Positions 33,194-42,550 of a DNA stretch of 64,000 nucleotides are shown piece by piece. The position numbers and the translations under genes were made by a program. How positions within the stretch are numbered: position 1 is the stretch's first letter; each line of letters begins with the position of its first letter. The notes beneath the pieces were generated by a model that was not told where the DNA came from, made no database searches, and worked only from the letters and a program-made list of their open reading frames with translations. Origin of the DNA: Methylovulum psychrotolerans (GTDB lineage: Bacteria > Pseudomonadota > Gammaproteobacteria > Methylococcales > Methylomonadaceae); contig NZ_PGFZ01000007.1 in assembly GCF_002923755.1 (NCBI RefSeq), forward strand, positions 184,246-248,245, read 5' to 3'.

Positions 33194-33385
33194 ATGGGCA
33201 ACGATGCCGCCTTATGCGGGGCGAAAAAAGCCAACGGGGAACCGTGCAGGTCAAAAGCGGTTTACCGGAACGGGCGTTGTAAATTTCATGGCGGATTAAG
33301 TACAGGCCCCAAGACGGCGGAGGGCAAGGCCAAATCGGCACTAAACGGCCTTTGCCCGAAGCAAAGACATGTAACGGCAAGATAA
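33194..33385 (+). CDS. Small HGGxSTGP-motif protein
   Basis: A 63-residue protein, GGAG nine bases upstream of the ATG. It contains CGAKKANGEPCRSKAVYRNGRCKFHGG and STGPKTAEGKAKSALNG. The Cys residues at 8, 18 and 29 with the following His suggest a small zinc-binding fold, and the HGGxSTGPKTxEG motif is widespread in phage and mobile-element proteins without known function. Confidence 0.72.
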   Translation: MGNDAALCGAKKANGEPCRSKAVYRNGRCKFHGGLSTGPKTAEGKAKSALNGLCPKQRHVTAR

Positions 33386-33636
33386 GCCCAAGATTTTGCG
33401 AATTACGGCGCGTTTTTAACAGAACCAAGACACGCACATTTAAGGCATGGTTCAAGGCGCACACCCAGACTGGCTAAACGCTTGCCCAACAGGCGACAAT
33501 GTGAGGATTTGTTAGCAGGAAATGCCCTGCCCGTGGAGATAAGAAGCGGAAACCCTAAGGGGGAGGGGGGGGCAGTGTGATAATGTAACAACTAGGCTGG
33601 ATAAGACTGAAAAACCGCTTTTATGAGGCCATTTAC

Positions 33637-33764
33637 GGCCATTTGTGAACATACCCCATGCAAGGCAACGTCAAGCGTTTTTTTAGCCCAAAAGGCCACG
33701 GAAAACTTGAAGCCCCAGAATGGAAAAGTCCGGCATTTTAGGCCATTTGTGAATATACCTCATG
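33637..33764. repeat. Pair of 24-bp direct repeats
   Basis: Copies at 33637-33660 and 33741-33764 share 22 of 24 bases (GGCCATTTGTGAA, then ATACC and CATG) and are 104 bases apart. They lie in the non-coding right end, possibly recombination-protein arm sites. Confidence 0.5.
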
Positions 33765-33836
33765 GCTCATAGATGCCGATGATTAGCGATACCCTGAGAA
33801 AACCCTAAGGATTCTTTTAACCCACTCCAGATAAAC

Positions 33837-33858
33837 GCCGCTTTCGGGCGGCTTTTTT
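33837..33858 (+). terminator. Rho-independent terminator in the element's right end
   Basis: GCCGC-tttcgg-GCGGC followed by six T. It would stop rightward transcripts from the element before they reach the tRNA genes on the other strand. Confidence 0.7.
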
Positions 33859-33917
33859 GTGCCTGAATTAGGCAAGGGGTGCGGCCTTATTGTGGATTGT
33901 TGCCGTGTTTTATTTTG

Positions 33918-33938
33918 AACTGCGACAAAATTGCGACA
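33918..33938. repeat. 21-bp repeat, right end copy
   Basis: Identical to 27352-27372, same orientation, 51 bases inside attR. See that entry. Confidence 0.6.
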
Positions 33939-33953
33939 TTTTTTATTTTAGGG

Positions 33954-33987
33954 CAAAAAAAAGGCTTAGATTTTACTCTAAGCCTTT
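33954..33987 (-). terminator. Terminator of tRNA-Asn
   Basis: AAAGGCTTAGA (33960-33970) pairs with TCTAAGCCTTT (33977-33987); the A-run at 33954-33960 gives a T-tail on the minus strand. It is supplied by the integrated element and replaces the original terminator now found at 27159-27181. Confidence 0.85.
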
Positions 33988-33989
33988 GG

Positions 33990-34042
33990 TTTACTTGGCT
34001 CCCCCGGACGGGCTCGAACCGCCGACCTAGTGATTAACAGTC
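33990..34042. repeat. attR (53-bp att repeat)
   Basis: Identical to attL at 27187-27239. It lies within the functional tRNA-Asn gene, whose 3' half it supplies. Confidence 0.88.
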
Positions 34043-34071
34043 ACCCGCTCTACCGACTGAGCTACAGGGGA
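33996..34071 (-). tRNA. tRNA-Asn(GTT)
   Basis: A 76-nt tRNA with encoded CCA. The acceptor arm TCCCCTG pairs with CGGGGGA (one wobble). The D-arm is GCTCAGTCGGTAGAGC, the anticodon loop CTGTTAA gives GTT for Asn, and the T-arm is GGCGGTTCGAGCCCGTC-like. The 3' half is duplicated at attL, so the gene serves as integration target and is restored by the element. Confidence 0.97.
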
Positions 34072-34086
34072 TTAAACTTTTATGAG

Positions 34087-34163
34087 TGGCGCGCCCGGAG
34101 AGATTCGAACTCCCGACCGATCGGTTCGTAGCCGATTACTCTATCCAGCTGAGCTACGGGCGC
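34087..34163 (-). tRNA. tRNA-Arg(ACG)
   Basis: A 77-nt tRNA with encoded CCA; acceptor GCGCCCG/CGGGCGC. The anticodon loop CTACGAA gives ACG (read as ICG). The T-arm contains GTTCGAATC. It lies 15 bases upstream (in transcription sense) of tRNA-Asn. Confidence 0.97.
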
Positions 34164-34235
34164 GTTGTGTTGAGCTAGTTATTATCTTGTAAGTTAATTT
34201 TGATGTCAAGAAATTTTTAAAAAAATTTTGAATTT

Positions 34236-34327
34236 TGGCGGAGAGAGAGGGATTCGAACCCTCGATGGGAGTTAAAGCCCATACTCCCTTAGCAGGGGAG
34301 CGCCTTCAGCCTCTCGGCCATCCCTCC
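34236..34327 (-). tRNA. tRNA-Ser(GCT)
   Basis: A 92-nt class II tRNA with a long variable arm and encoded CCA; acceptor GGAGGGA/TCTCTCC. The anticodon loop CTGCTAA gives GCT. It follows csrA by 10 bases, the classic csrA-tRNA-Ser arrangement of gammaproteobacteria. Confidence 0.97.
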
Positions 34328-34337
34328 TGAAACTGTT

Positions 34338-34526
34338 TTACTCAGAACCAGCTGACTCTGCTTGTTCTTTTTTTATTCTTTCGTAAATTTCTTCTCTGTG
34401 TACAGAGACGTCTTTCGGTGCATTGACACCTATGCGAACCTGGTTCCCTTTGACTCCAAGGACAGTAACCGTCACTTCGTCACCAATCATTAAAGTTTCC
34501 CCTACTCGGCGAGTCAGTATAAGCAT
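34338..34526 (-). CDS. csrA: Carbon storage regulator CsrA
   Basis: RNA-binding post-transcriptional regulator, 62 residues. [51 protein letters not shown] is the complete CsrA beta-barrel with the RNA-binding Arg44-type region (VSVHREEI). The ribosome site AGGGAGA precedes the ATG. It is followed by tRNA-Ser and tRNA-Arg on the same strand. CsrA binds GGA-containing leaders to control carbon flux, motility and biofilm genes. Confidence 0.98.
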   Translation of the reverse strand: MLILTRRVGETLMIGDEVTVTVLGVKGNQVRIGVNAPKDVSVHREEIYERIKKEQAESAGSE

Positions 34527-34797
34527 GGCTTCTCCCTAATGTAATTAAAAACTCACTGTTTCTTACACAGCATCCAACTTACGGGGATCATGATACCAGT
34601 TTTTTGGCTAAATAAGAAACAAAACCTGTGCAAAATTGTTTTGGCAGGGGTCTGAAGACGGCATGATTTATGCGATTTTGTTTCATATTCATGAAATTGA
34701 GGCAATTTGGCGCGGGCAAAAAAATGTGCGCCAGTTATCAAATTTTGCCGCATTCAGGCTACAATGGTCGCTTTTAAACTGTAGAAAAAGCGAAAAG

Positions 34798-37086
34798 ATG
34801 GATGTGATTGCCCGTATTGCCGAAGAATTAGCCGTAAACCCCAGACAAGTCAGTGCGGCGGTGAAGCTGCTGGACGAAGGGGCGACCGTGCCTTTTATTG
34901 CCCGTTACCGTAAGGAGGTGACAGGGGGCTTGGATGATACCCAGTTGCGGATGCTGGAGGAGCGGCTGGGGTATTTGCGTGAGTTGAACGAGCGCCGCGC
35001 CAGTATTTTGGCGAGTATCCGTAGCCAGGATAAGCTGACTCCTGAGCTGGAGAAGGCGATTAATGCAGCGGAGACAAAAACCTTGCTGGAGGACTTATAT
35101 CTGCCGTTTAAGCCCAAACGCCGCACGAAGGCGCAAATTGCGCGTGAGGCGGGTCTGGAGCCGCTTGCTGACGGTTTGCTGGCAGACCGTAGCCTGATAC
35201 CTGAGCAGGTGGCGGCGGCGTATGTCGATGCCGATAAGGGGGTGGCGGATGTGGCGGCGGCTTTGGAGGGGGCGCGGCAAATTCTGATGGAGCGGATTTC
35301 TGAGGAGGCCCAACTGTTGTCGGAGTTGCGGGAGCGGGTTTGGCATAAGGGGGTTATCCAGGCGACGGTGGTGGCGGGCAAGGAGCAGCAGGCGGAGAAG
35401 TTTAAGGATTATTTTGATTATAGCGAGGCGATTAATAAAATCCCGTCGCATCGGGCGTTGGCGTTGTTGCGCGGGCGGAACGAGGATGTGCTGGCGCTGC
35501 ATTTGCTTCCGGCGGCGGATGAGAAGGCGGAGCATGATATTTGCACCCAGTTTGTCGCCCAATACCTTAAGGTGTCGGATATGGCGCGTCCGGCGGATGC
35601 GTGGTTGGCGGAGACGGCGCGGTATGGTTGGAAGGTTAAGCTGTTTACGCGCATTGATGTGGACTTGAAGCTGCGCTTGCGGGAGGCGGCGGAGCAGGAG
35701 GCGATTAAGGTGTTTGCCAGTAATTTGCGGGCGTTGTTGTTGGCGGCTCCGGCGGGCAGTAAGACGACGATGGGGCTGGATCCGGGCATCCGCACGGGGG
35801 TGAAGGTGGCGGTGGTGGATGCGACGGGTAAGCTGCTGGCGACTAAGACGATTTATCCGCACCCGCCGCGCAAGCAGTGGGATGAGTCTATTGCGGCGTT
35901 GGCGCAATTGGCGGCGGACTATGGGGTGGATTTGGTGAGCATCGGTAATGGTACGGGGTCTAGGGAAACCGACCAGTTGGTTGCGGAGGTGATGAAGCTG
36001 CACCCTGAGCTGAAAATGACCAAGATGGTGGTGTCGGAGGCGGGCGCTTCGGTGTATTCGGCTTCGGAATTTGCCGCTAAGGAGTTTCCTGAGTTGGATG
36101 TGTCGTTGCGCGGGGCGGTGTCGATTGCCCGGCGTTTGCAAGACCCTTTGGCGGAGTTGGTGAAGATTGACCCTAAGTCGATAGGGGTGGGCCAGTACCA
36201 GCATGATGTCAATCCGGTGCAGTTGGCGCGTAGTTTGGATGCGGTGGTTGAGGATTGTGTGAATGCGGTGGGGGTGGATGTCAATACGGCTTCGGTGCCG
36301 TTGCTTAAGCAGGTGTCGGGGTTGTCGGCGAGTGTCAGCGAGAATATTGTCGCGTACCGGGATGAGCACGGGCCTTTTACCAGCCGCGAGCAGTTGAAGA
36401 AAATCCCCCGTTTGGGTGATAAGACTTATGAGCAGGCGGCGGGGTTTTTGCGCATTATGAACGGCGATAATCCGTTAGACGCGTCGGCGGTACATCCTGA
36501 GGCTTATCCGGTGGTTGAGGCGATTATCAGGGATACAGGCAGGTCTATCCGCGATATAATCGGGCAAGGGGCGTTTTTGCGTAATTTGGATGCCAGCCGT
36601 TATGCGGATGCGCATTTTGGTTTGCCGACGGTGACGGATATTTTACAGGAGTTGGAAAAGCCGGGTCGTGACCCTAGGCCGGAGTTTAAGAGTTTGGCTT
36701 TTATGGCGGGTATTGAAAAAATCACTGATTTGGAAGTGGGGATGAAGCTGGAGGGGGTGGTCAGTAATGTCGCCAATTTTGGTGCGTTTGTCGATATTGG
36801 GGTGCATCAGGACGGTTTGGTGCATGTTTCCCATTTGTCGGACACGTTTGTGAAAGACCCTAAGGAGGCGGTCAAGGTCGGCGATATTGTCAAGGTGACG
36901 GTGCTGGAGGTGGATGTGGCGCGTAAACGTATTTCTTTGAGTATGAAATCGGCTCCTGATGCGCGTCCGGCCCGCCCTGCTAAAGCGGAGCCGCCGCGCG
37001 TTAAGCAAACGGCGGCTCCCGCCAAAAAACCGGAGCCTCAGCGCGGCACTATGGCTGATGTTTTTGCTAAGGCATTGGGAAAATAA
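34798..37086 (+). CDS. tex: Tex, RNA-binding transcription accessory protein
   Basis: A 762-residue S1-domain protein. N-terminal Tex domain ([40 protein letters not shown]), YqgF/RuvC-like nuclease fold ([16 protein letters not shown]), helix-hairpin-helix region ([27 protein letters not shown]) and C-terminal S1 domain ([37 protein letters not shown]) with a Pro/Ala/Lys-rich tail. The ATG at 34798 begins the conserved part; the frame continues upstream without support. It assists transcription and RNA handling and has been linked to toxin expression and DNA-damage survival in other species. Codon use is strikingly rich in G-ending triplets, unlike the neighbours. Confidence 0.95.
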   Translation: MDVIARIAEELAVNPRQVSAAVKLLDEGATVPFIARYRKEVTGGLDDTQLRMLEERLGYLRELNERRASILASIRSQDKLTPELEKAINAAETKTLLEDLYLPFKPKRRTKAQIAREAGLEPLADGLLADRSLIPEQVAAAYVDADKGVADVAAALEGARQILMERISEEAQLLSELRERVWHKGVIQATVVAGKEQQAEKFKDYFDYSEAINKIPSHRALALLRGRNEDVLALHLLPAADEKAEHDICTQFVAQYLKVSDMARPADAWLAETARYGWKVKLFTRIDVDLKLRLREAAEQEAIKVFASNLRALLLAAPAGSKTTMGLDPGIRTGVKVAVVDATGKLLATKTIYPHPPRKQWDESIAALAQLAADYGVDLVSIGNGTGSRETDQLVAEVMKLHPELKMTKMVVSEAGASVYSASEFAAKEFPELDVSLRGAVSIARRLQDPLAELVKIDPKSIGVGQYQHDVNPVQLARSLDAVVEDCVNAVGVDVNTASVPLLKQVSGLSASVSENIVAYRDEHGPFTSREQLKKIPRLGDKTYEQAAGFLRIMNGDNPLDASAVHPEAYPVVEAIIRDTGRSIRDIIGQGAFLRNLDASRYADAHFGLPTVTDILQELEKPGRDPRPEFKSLAFMAGIEKITDLEVGMKLEGVVSNVANFGAFVDIGVHQDGLVHVSHLSDTFVKDPKEAVKVGDIVKVTVLEVDVARKRISLSMKSAPDARPARPAKAEPPRVKQTAAPAKKPEPQRGTMADVFAKALGK

Positions 37087-37142
37087 AATCCCAAGCTCTG
37101 CTATACTTGTTCTATCATTAAAAATAACTTACAGGATTTGCC

Positions 37143-37754
37143 ATGATTAAATCTAACCGTTTCTTCGTATCTTTTGTATGCGCCGGACTTATAACGCTTT
37201 ATCTGCCCCAAGGCCATGCGGATGTGTATGATGATAAAACCACTAATGCCGCTATGTTGGATGAAATCCAAAGCCAAGCACCGTGCAGTTATGGGCAAAG
37301 AATTAATGAAAAAGCCTTGCGTACAGTCGCCAATTTAACGTTCGCACCCGCTGAGATACCTAAAAATATCATTAACACAACGAATGATGGCAATATCTTT
37401 TATGGCGTGGTCGGCGGTTTTCTCAAAGGGACGATAAATACGATTGGCCGGATAGGTACGGGGGTTGTCGATTTGATCACCTTGCCCATTCCTACCAAGC
37501 CGGTTGCCTATCCGCTGTATGTTTGGGAGGATTTTGAAAAAGATACCAGTTACGGTTCTATGCTCCGTTCTGATTCTTGCCCGTATAAAGATGATATGGT
37601 TATCGCTTCTCCTGATCCTGCCGCAGCGGCAAAAAAAGCCCCGGCTGGGGGTGTGATAGTGCCTTCCAGACAAGTAATCGATGGTGGCCCTACTTATAAT
37701 AATCAAACCAATCGTAAATTGGATGGTGTTTTTAAACAGCAAATGATGAAGTAA
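37143..37754 (+). CDS. Exosortase system-associated protein, TIGR04073-like
   Basis: Exported 203-residue protein with a signal peptide (to about residue 26, GHADV). The core ALRTVANLTFAPAEIPKNIINTTNDGN..GVVGGFLKGTINTIGRIGTGVVDLITLPIPTKPVAYPLYVWEDF matches the pattern of the TIGR04073 family: a helix with an EIPK motif, a glycine-rich membrane-associated turn and the PIPxxP end. A paired-Cys feature (SQAPCSYG, SDSCPYKD) is present. Family members occur near exosortase/PEP-CTERM loci, but no exosortase is in this window. It precedes a small lipoprotein gene on the same strand. Confidence 0.7.
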   Translation: MIKSNRFFVSFVCAGLITLYLPQGHADVYDDKTTNAAMLDEIQSQAPCSYGQRINEKALRTVANLTFAPAEIPKNIINTTNDGNIFYGVVGGFLKGTINTIGRIGTGVVDLITLPIPTKPVAYPLYVWEDFEKDTSYGSMLRSDSCPYKDDMVIASPDPAAAAKKAPAGGVIVPSRQVIDGGPTYNNQTNRKLDGVFKQQMMK

Positions 37755-37806
37755 GCGCACGGGGCGGGCTTTGTTATCATTTTTAATTTATTTTTAAGGA
37801 TCCTTT

Positions 37807-38214
37807 ATGTTGTTGCAGAAAAATAGCGTTATTGCCTTAGCTTTTGGTTTGTTATCGGGTTGTGCCAGTATCGTTAACCACGCGCCTAATCCGGTCACGA
37901 TTACCAGTGTCCCTGAACGTGCGAACTTTGTTGTGACAAATCATGACGGTAAGGTCGTGCATAGCGGCATTACCCCTAGCACAGTGACGCTAAAGCCGGA
38001 TGCGGGCTATTTTAGGGGTGAGAAATATACCCTGAAATTCCAAAAAGAAGGCTTTAATTCACAAGGTACGCCGTTACATGCTCAGTTGAACAATTGGTAT
38101 TGGGGCAATATCTTGCTTGGCAGTCCGATTGGTATGTTTATTGTTGACCCTTTAACGGGTTCTATGTGGGCGATGCCGGAAACTAAATCGGTGGTGCTGG
38201 TGCCTAACCAATAA
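37807..38214 (+). CDS. PEGA-like lipoprotein
   Basis: A 135-residue lipoprotein: signal peptide with lipobox LLSGC (Cys at residue 19), then NPVTITSVPERANFVVTNHDGKVVHSGITPSTVTLKPDAGYFRGEKYTLKFQKEGF, a PEGA-type beta domain (short strands with a G.TP turn). A hydrophobic Gly/Trp-rich stretch (WYWGNILLGSPIGMFIVDPLTGSMW) follows and may contact the membrane. Such proteins are frequent in gammaproteobacteria; the function is unknown. Confidence 0.72.
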   Translation: MLLQKNSVIALAFGLLSGCASIVNHAPNPVTITSVPERANFVVTNHDGKVVHSGITPSTVTLKPDAGYFRGEKYTLKFQKEGFNSQGTPLHAQLNNWYWGNILLGSPIGMFIVDPLTGSMWAMPETKSVVLVPNQ

Positions 38215-38322
38215 ACAGATTGGCAGGGGGGGGAAGGGGCAAGTTTTTTTTTCCGCCGTACAGGTGTAAATGCTAAGGTAAAAAAGCTCCTGTCCCCTTG
38301 GCAAGGAGGAGGTTGGTGGGGG

Positions 38323-38919
38323 TTAATAAGCGTCTGGATCTGGCAAGCGGCTGCTCAGCTCATCCCAGTGGATGATAATGTCGGGCAACACGCCGACTTG
38401 GCTGGCTCCCGTCAATTCGGACAGTTCCGGCTTGCCGTATTCGGCTCCGTTTAGGCGGTAGACGGTCAATAGACGGTCGGTGGGGTGGACTAGCCAATAT
38501 TCTTTCACTCCGCTCCGCTCGTACAATAGCCGTTTGCGGATCTGGTCATGGCTGGCGGTGCCGGGTGAGAGCACTTCGACTATCCAATCGGGTGCGCCGC
38601 GTACCCCGCGTCTGTCCAGTTTGCTGCTGTCGCAAACGACTAAGACATCGGGCTGGACGACGGTGTCAATTTGCTGGTCGGCTTCGTTATGTTTGGGCAG
38701 GCGGACATCAACGGGGGCGATGAAGGCGCGGCAGGGTTTGTTCTTTAAAGCTAACCGTGCTTGCAGGTAAATTTCCCCCGCTATATCTTGGTGCGCCAAG
38801 TCGGGTGCGGGCGACATGGCGTAAGCTTGGCCGTCGATCAGTTCATAGCGGCTATCATCCGGCCAGGTCAGATAATCGCCGTAGCAGTAGTATTGGGTGT
38901 CTTTGAGTGCCTGTCCCAT
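38323..38919 (-). CDS. Uma2-family (DUF820) putative nuclease
   Basis: A 198-residue protein of the Uma2/DUF820 family, a PD-(D/E)xK-like fold. The ATG at 38919 has AAGGA seven bases upstream. Landmarks: YLTWPDDSRYELIDGQAYAMSPAP at the N-terminus (acidic Glu/Asp pair), VVQPDVLVVCDSSKLDRRGVRGAPDWIVEVLSPGTASHDQIRKRLLYERSGVKEYWLVHP with the catalytic-type PD..EV.S pattern. Family members are abundant in cyanobacteria and scattered elsewhere; the role is not established. It is a single gene, 120 bases below the acnB terminator. Confidence 0.82.
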   Translation of the reverse strand: MGQALKDTQYYCYGDYLTWPDDSRYELIDGQAYAMSPAPDLAHQDIAGEIYLQARLALKNKPCRAFIAPVDVRLPKHNEADQQIDTVVQPDVLVVCDSSKLDRRGVRGAPDWIVEVLSPGTASHDQIRKRLLYERSGVKEYWLVHPTDRLLTVYRLNGAEYGKPELSELTGASQVGVLPDIIIHWDELSSRLPDPDAY

Positions 38920-39030
38920 GTCGGTGTCCTTTGGGGGTGGAAGATGCCGAAAGCCATAGCATAACATGCCGGGAAAATACGGTTAAGTATCGCTTTGATT
39001 GCTGCGCCTAAGTGGTTTCAAATGGGGCAT

Positions 39031-39062
39031 AAAAAAAGCCGCCCGGCATTGCGCCGGGCGGC
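39031..39062 (-). terminator. Rho-independent terminator of acnB
   Basis: GCCGCCCGGC (39038-39047) pairs perfectly with GCCGGGCGGC (39053-39062). Seven A before it give a T-run on the minus strand, and T6 after it allows the other direction. It lies 25 bases after the acnB stop. Confidence 0.9.
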
Positions 39063-39086
39063 TTTTTTCGCTTTAGGGGCTTAGGC

Positions 39087-41642
39087 CTAACTCAGTGCGG
39101 CTTCTTGATATTTTTCCATCAAGTTAAAGTTTAAGTACCGATAGGTGTCATCGGCGGTGGCGTTAATCTGAGCGGCGTAGTGCATGTATTCTTCAACGGT
39201 CGGGATTTTGCCCAAGATGGAGCAAACGGCGGCCAGTTCGGCGGATGACAGGAACACGTTCGCCCCGTTGCCTAAGCGGTTCGGGAAGTTGCGGGTGGAG
39301 GTGGAGACAACGGTGGCGTTTTCCGCTACCCGCGCTTGGTTGCCCATGCACAGCGAGCAGCCGGGCATTTCGGTGCGGGCGCCGACTTTGCCGAACGTGC
39401 CGTAGTAGCCTTCTTCGACCAATTGGTTTTGGTCCATTTTGGTCGGTGGGGCAACCCATAAGCGGGTCGGTAAAGAACTCTTATGTTGTTCCAGCAATTT
39501 TCCGGCGGCGCGGAAATGGCCGATATTGGTCATGCACGAGCCTAAGAACACTTCGTCTATTTTGGTGCCGGCGACTTCTGACAACGGTTTGATGTCGTCG
39601 GGGTCGTTCGGGCAGGCCAACAGCGGTTCTTTGATGTCGTCCATGTTAATGTCGATGATCTCAAAGTATTCGGCATCGGCATCGGCTTCCAGTAATACGG
39701 GGGTCGCCAACCATGCTTCCATGTCTTTGATGCGCCGCTCAATGGTACGGACATCGCCGTAACCTTGGGCAATCATCCATTTTAACAGGGTGATGTTGGA
39801 GTTGAGGTATTCGCGGATTGGGGCTTCGTTAAGCTTGATGGTGCAGCCGCCCGCCGAGCGTTCGGCGGATGCGTCGGACAATTCAAACGCTTGTTCGACT
39901 TTTAAGTCCGGCAAGCCTTCAATTTCTAAGATACGGCCTGAGAAGACGTTTTTCTTGCCTTGTTTGGCGACGGTCAACAAGCCTTTTTGTAAGGCGGCGT
40001 AGGGGATGGCGTTGACCAAGTCGCGTAAGGTGATGCCGGGCTGCATGGTACCAGTGAAGCGCACTAAGACCGATTCGGGCATGTCCAGCGGCATAACGCC
40101 TGTGGCGGCGGCGAAGGCGACCAGGCCGGAACCGGCCGGGAAGGAGATGCCGATAGGGAAGCGGGTGTGCGAGTCGCCGCCAGTGCCGACGCTGTCAGGC
40201 AATAGGGTGCGGTTTAGCCAGGAATGGATAATGCCGTCGCCCGGACGTAAGGACACGCCGCCCCGGTTCATGATGAAGTCGGGCAGGGTGTGCTGCATGG
40301 TCACGTCTACGGGTTTGGGGTAGGCGGCGGTATGGCAGAACGATTGCAGCACCAAGTCGGCGGAGAAGCCTAAGCAAGCCAAGTCTTTCAGCTCGTCACG
40401 GGTCATGGGGCCGGTGGTGTCTTGGGAGCCGACCGTGGTCATGTGCGGTTCGCAATAGGTGTTAGGACGCACACCCGCCACGCCGCAGGCTTTGCCGACG
40501 ATTTTTTGCGCTAAGGTGTAGCCTTTGCCGCTGTCGGCTTCGTCGCTGGGGCGGATAAAGACTTCGGAGGCGGGCAAGCCTAAGGCTTTACGCGCCCTAT
40601 CGGTGAGGCCGCGGCCAATAATCAGCGGAATACGCCCCCCGGCGCGGACTTCGTCCATCAGGACATCGGTTTTTAGGCTGAAGTGGCACACCACTTCGTC
40701 GCTGTCATGGCGTTTGACGATACCTTGGTAAGGGAATATGTCGATGACATCGCCCATTAGTAAGCGGCTCACGTCGCACTCGAACGGCAACGCGCCGGAA
40801 TCTTCCATGGTGTTGAAGAAAATGGGGGCGATTTTGCCGCCGATACAAACCCCACCGTCGCGTTTGTTAGGGATAAAAGGAATGTCGTTGCCCATATACC
40901 ATAACACGGAGTTAGTCGCGGATTTGCGCGAGGAACCTGTGCCGACCACGTCGCCGACGTAAGCGACCGGGAAGCCTTTTTGTTTCAGTTCGGTAATCTG
41001 TTGCTCGGCGTTGGTGATGCCTTCGCGCGGCATTTTCAGCATGGCTTTGGCGTGGAGCGGGATGTCGGGACGTGACCATGCGTCGGGGGCGGGTGACAGG
41101 TCGTCGGTGTTGGTTTCGCCTGTGACTTTAAAAACGGTGACGGTGAGCTTTTCGGGTACGGCGGGTTTGCTGGTGAACCATTCGGCATCCGCCCAGGCTT
41201 GCAGGACTTGTTTGGCGTAAGCATTGCCCGCATCGGCTTTGCTTTGCACGTCATGGAAAGCGTCAAACACTAAGAGGGTGTGCGTCAGGGCTTTAGCGGC
41301 GATGGGCGCCAGCGCGGCCACGTCTAATAGGTCGATTAACGGGGCAATGTTATAACCGCCGAGCATGGTGCCGAGCAGTTCGGTGGCATCTTCGGGGGTT
41401 AAGATCGGTGATGTGGCTTCGCTTTTGGCGATGGCGGTCAAAAAGGCCGCTTTGACAAACGCCGCTTCGTCAACCCCGGCGGGGATACGGTTGGCCAGCA
41501 AATCGAGGATAAAGGCTTCTTCGCCAGCGGGCGGTTGTTTGATGAGTTCGCACAGGGCGGCGGTTTGCGCGGCATCCAGCGGTTTGGGGACAACACCTTC
41601 GGCGGCGCGTTCGGCGACATGTTTACGGTAGGTTTCTAGCAT
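39087..41642 (-). CDS. acnB: Aconitate hydratase B
   Basis: TCA-cycle enzyme that interconverts citrate and isocitrate (and may take 2-methylisocitrate), 851 residues, close to the 865 of E. coli AcnB. The N-terminal HEAT-like domain ([30 protein letters not shown]), the swivel domain preceding the catalytic domains, and the [4Fe-4S] cysteines in [12 protein letters not shown] (about 710) and [10 protein letters not shown] (about 770-775) are all present. Substrate residues are in [14 protein letters not shown]. It is a single-gene transcript with its own terminator. Confidence 0.97.
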   Translation of the reverse strand: MLETYRKHVAERAAEGVVPKPLDAAQTAALCELIKQPPAGEEAFILDLLANRIPAGVDEAAFVKAAFLTAIAKSEATSPILTPEDATELLGTMLGGYNIAPLIDLLDVAALAPIAAKALTHTLLVFDAFHDVQSKADAGNAYAKQVLQAWADAEWFTSKPAVPEKLTVTVFKVTGETNTDDLSPAPDAWSRPDIPLHAKAMLKMPREGITNAEQQITELKQKGFPVAYVGDVVGTGSSRKSATNSVLWYMGNDIPFIPNKRDGGVCIGGKIAPIFFNTMEDSGALPFECDVSRLLMGDVIDIFPYQGIVKRHDSDEVVCHFSLKTDVLMDEVRAGGRIPLIIGRGLTDRARKALGLPASEVFIRPSDEADSGKGYTLAQKIVGKACGVAGVRPNTYCEPHMTTVGSQDTTGPMTRDELKDLACLGFSADLVLQSFCHTAAYPKPVDVTMQHTLPDFIMNRGGVSLRPGDGIIHSWLNRTLLPDSVGTGGDSHTRFPIGISFPAGSGLVAFAAATGVMPLDMPESVLVRFTGTMQPGITLRDLVNAIPYAALQKGLLTVAKQGKKNVFSGRILEIEGLPDLKVEQAFELSDASAERSAGGCTIKLNEAPIREYLNSNITLLKWMIAQGYGDVRTIERRIKDMEAWLATPVLLEADADAEYFEIIDINMDDIKEPLLACPNDPDDIKPLSEVAGTKIDEVFLGSCMTNIGHFRAAGKLLEQHKSSLPTRLWVAPPTKMDQNQLVEEGYYGTFGKVGARTEMPGCSLCMGNQARVAENATVVSTSTRNFPNRLGNGANVFLSSAELAAVCSILGKIPTVEEYMHYAAQINATADDTYRYLNFNLMEKYQEAALS

Positions 41643-41682
41643 GGGGGGAGCCTCAATTGTATTTAAAAGGTACTAAAATAAA

Positions 41683-42351
41683 TTATGCGTTTCTAATGGG
41701 GAAGTTAAGTTTGATACCTGAGTTTGTTATTAAACGTAAGTCCAGTGTATATTCATTAACGGAGCGTTCTCTCCAAGTCTCGAACGCTCTATCTATATGC
41801 TCTTGAAGTTGTTTGTTGTTGAAACCTGTTACTTTCTGTAAATGTTGCACTGCGTACTCCCCCAAGCCTTTGATTTGGGCGTATCCTAAGTGGGTCGATG
41901 TATGACAGTCTTTACACAATGCAATAAGTCTTTCTAATTTTTGAATTTTGTTTTTGTCGTCATAGCTCCACCTTTCGTGAGCTTCTAACCATTTTCCATT
42001 CAATTCACCACAGCATTCACATACATTATTGGCACGTTGATAAATTATTTTTCTAAGCCTATTCCAATCATCTTCGGCAATACAATATCTCACATTGGTA
42101 AACCAACAAGACTTAGGGATTAAATCAACAAATAACTGGTTACCACCAAAAGTTCTGTCTTCACCAATTAATATAATATCTGGAAATAATAGTGTTAATT
42201 TATCAAAATTTCTATTGTTTTCAAGCATATACCAAGACTTGAAGTCAGGATCCCATTTTGCTCCCATATTTTTTGCTTCATCTTTCCTTGAATAAGGAAC
42301 GTTTAAATAAACTTTTGTGCTGACTGTTTTGTTATTTATGTTGGTGTTCAT
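41683..42351 (-). CDS. DUF5710-HNH fusion protein
   Basis: A 222-residue protein. The N-terminal DUF5710 module VYLNVPYSRKDEAKNMGAKWDPDFKSWYM (about 13-41) is typical of primase/relaxase-associated proteins. A central HNH-like zinc domain follows: CECCGE (about 110-115), WLEAHERW, then CKDCHTSTHLG (about 144-154), giving two CxxC pairs and the nuclease His residues. The C-terminal helical segment is unknown. AT-richer than acnB upstream of it, suggesting horizontal transfer. It may be a nuclease from a mobile element or defence island; it stands next to a HigBA module. Confidence 0.68.
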   Translation of the reverse strand: MNTNINNKTVSTKVYLNVPYSRKDEAKNMGAKWDPDFKSWYMLENNRNFDKLTLLFPDIILIGEDRTFGGNQLFVDLIPKSCWFTNVRYCIAEDDWNRLRKIIYQRANNVCECCGELNGKWLEAHERWSYDDKNKIQKLERLIALCKDCHTSTHLGYAQIKGLGEYAVQHLQKVTGFNNKQLQEHIDRAFETWRERSVNEYTLDLRLITNSGIKLNFPIRNA

Positions 42352-42550
42352 TTTTTAATATCGTATCGTCCTTATTTTGCGTTTGACCAAATTCTAATGG
42401 TCATTTTTACCATGAGTGGTTTAATGATGAAAGGCTTGATGCGCTTGAAACAACAATATTTTAAAAAAAGGTGTATGGTAATCTCGTTTCAAAATAATTT
42501 AATCCTGTCAAATGTAATTCAACTGATTTTTTATAAGGATATTCAGAATC

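Larger units (their letters stand above)
33386..33989. other. Non-coding right end of the integrative element
   Basis: About 600 bases with no convincing gene. It holds two 24-bp direct repeats (33637-33660 and 33741-33764, GGCCATTTGTGAA..ATACC.CATG, two mismatches), a terminator-like hairpin (GCCGC 33837-33841 / GCGGC 33848-33852, T6 after), the right copy of the 21-bp terminal repeat, and the terminator of tRNA-Asn. Confidence 0.6.
27187..34042. mobile_element. Integrative element at the 3' end of tRNA-Asn(GTT)
   Basis: A 6.9-kb element bounded by perfect 53-bp direct repeats (27187-27239 and 33990-34042) that correspond to the 3' part of tRNA-Asn plus flank. Contents in order: tyrosine integrase, unknown 435-residue protein, terminator, two small DNA-binding proteins, a 32-residue ORF, a primase-polymerase/helicase, a repeat-rich origin-like segment, a small Cys protein and about 600 bases of non-coding DNA. 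No capsid, packaging, conjugation or obvious defence gene is present, so it resembles a phage satellite or a small replicating integrative element. The insertion regenerates the whole tRNA at its right end. Confidence 0.88.

Noticed and set aside
25975-34042. CRISPR array in the repeat-rich accretion zone
   Set aside because: The repeats are long paired duplications or isolated pairs; there is no series of regular repeats with unique spacers and no cas gene.
35095-36369. 424-residue open frame antisense to tex
   Set aside because: Composition is Arg/His/Gln-rich with no family motif. It results from the G-rich third positions of tex, which is a well-conserved gene on the other strand.
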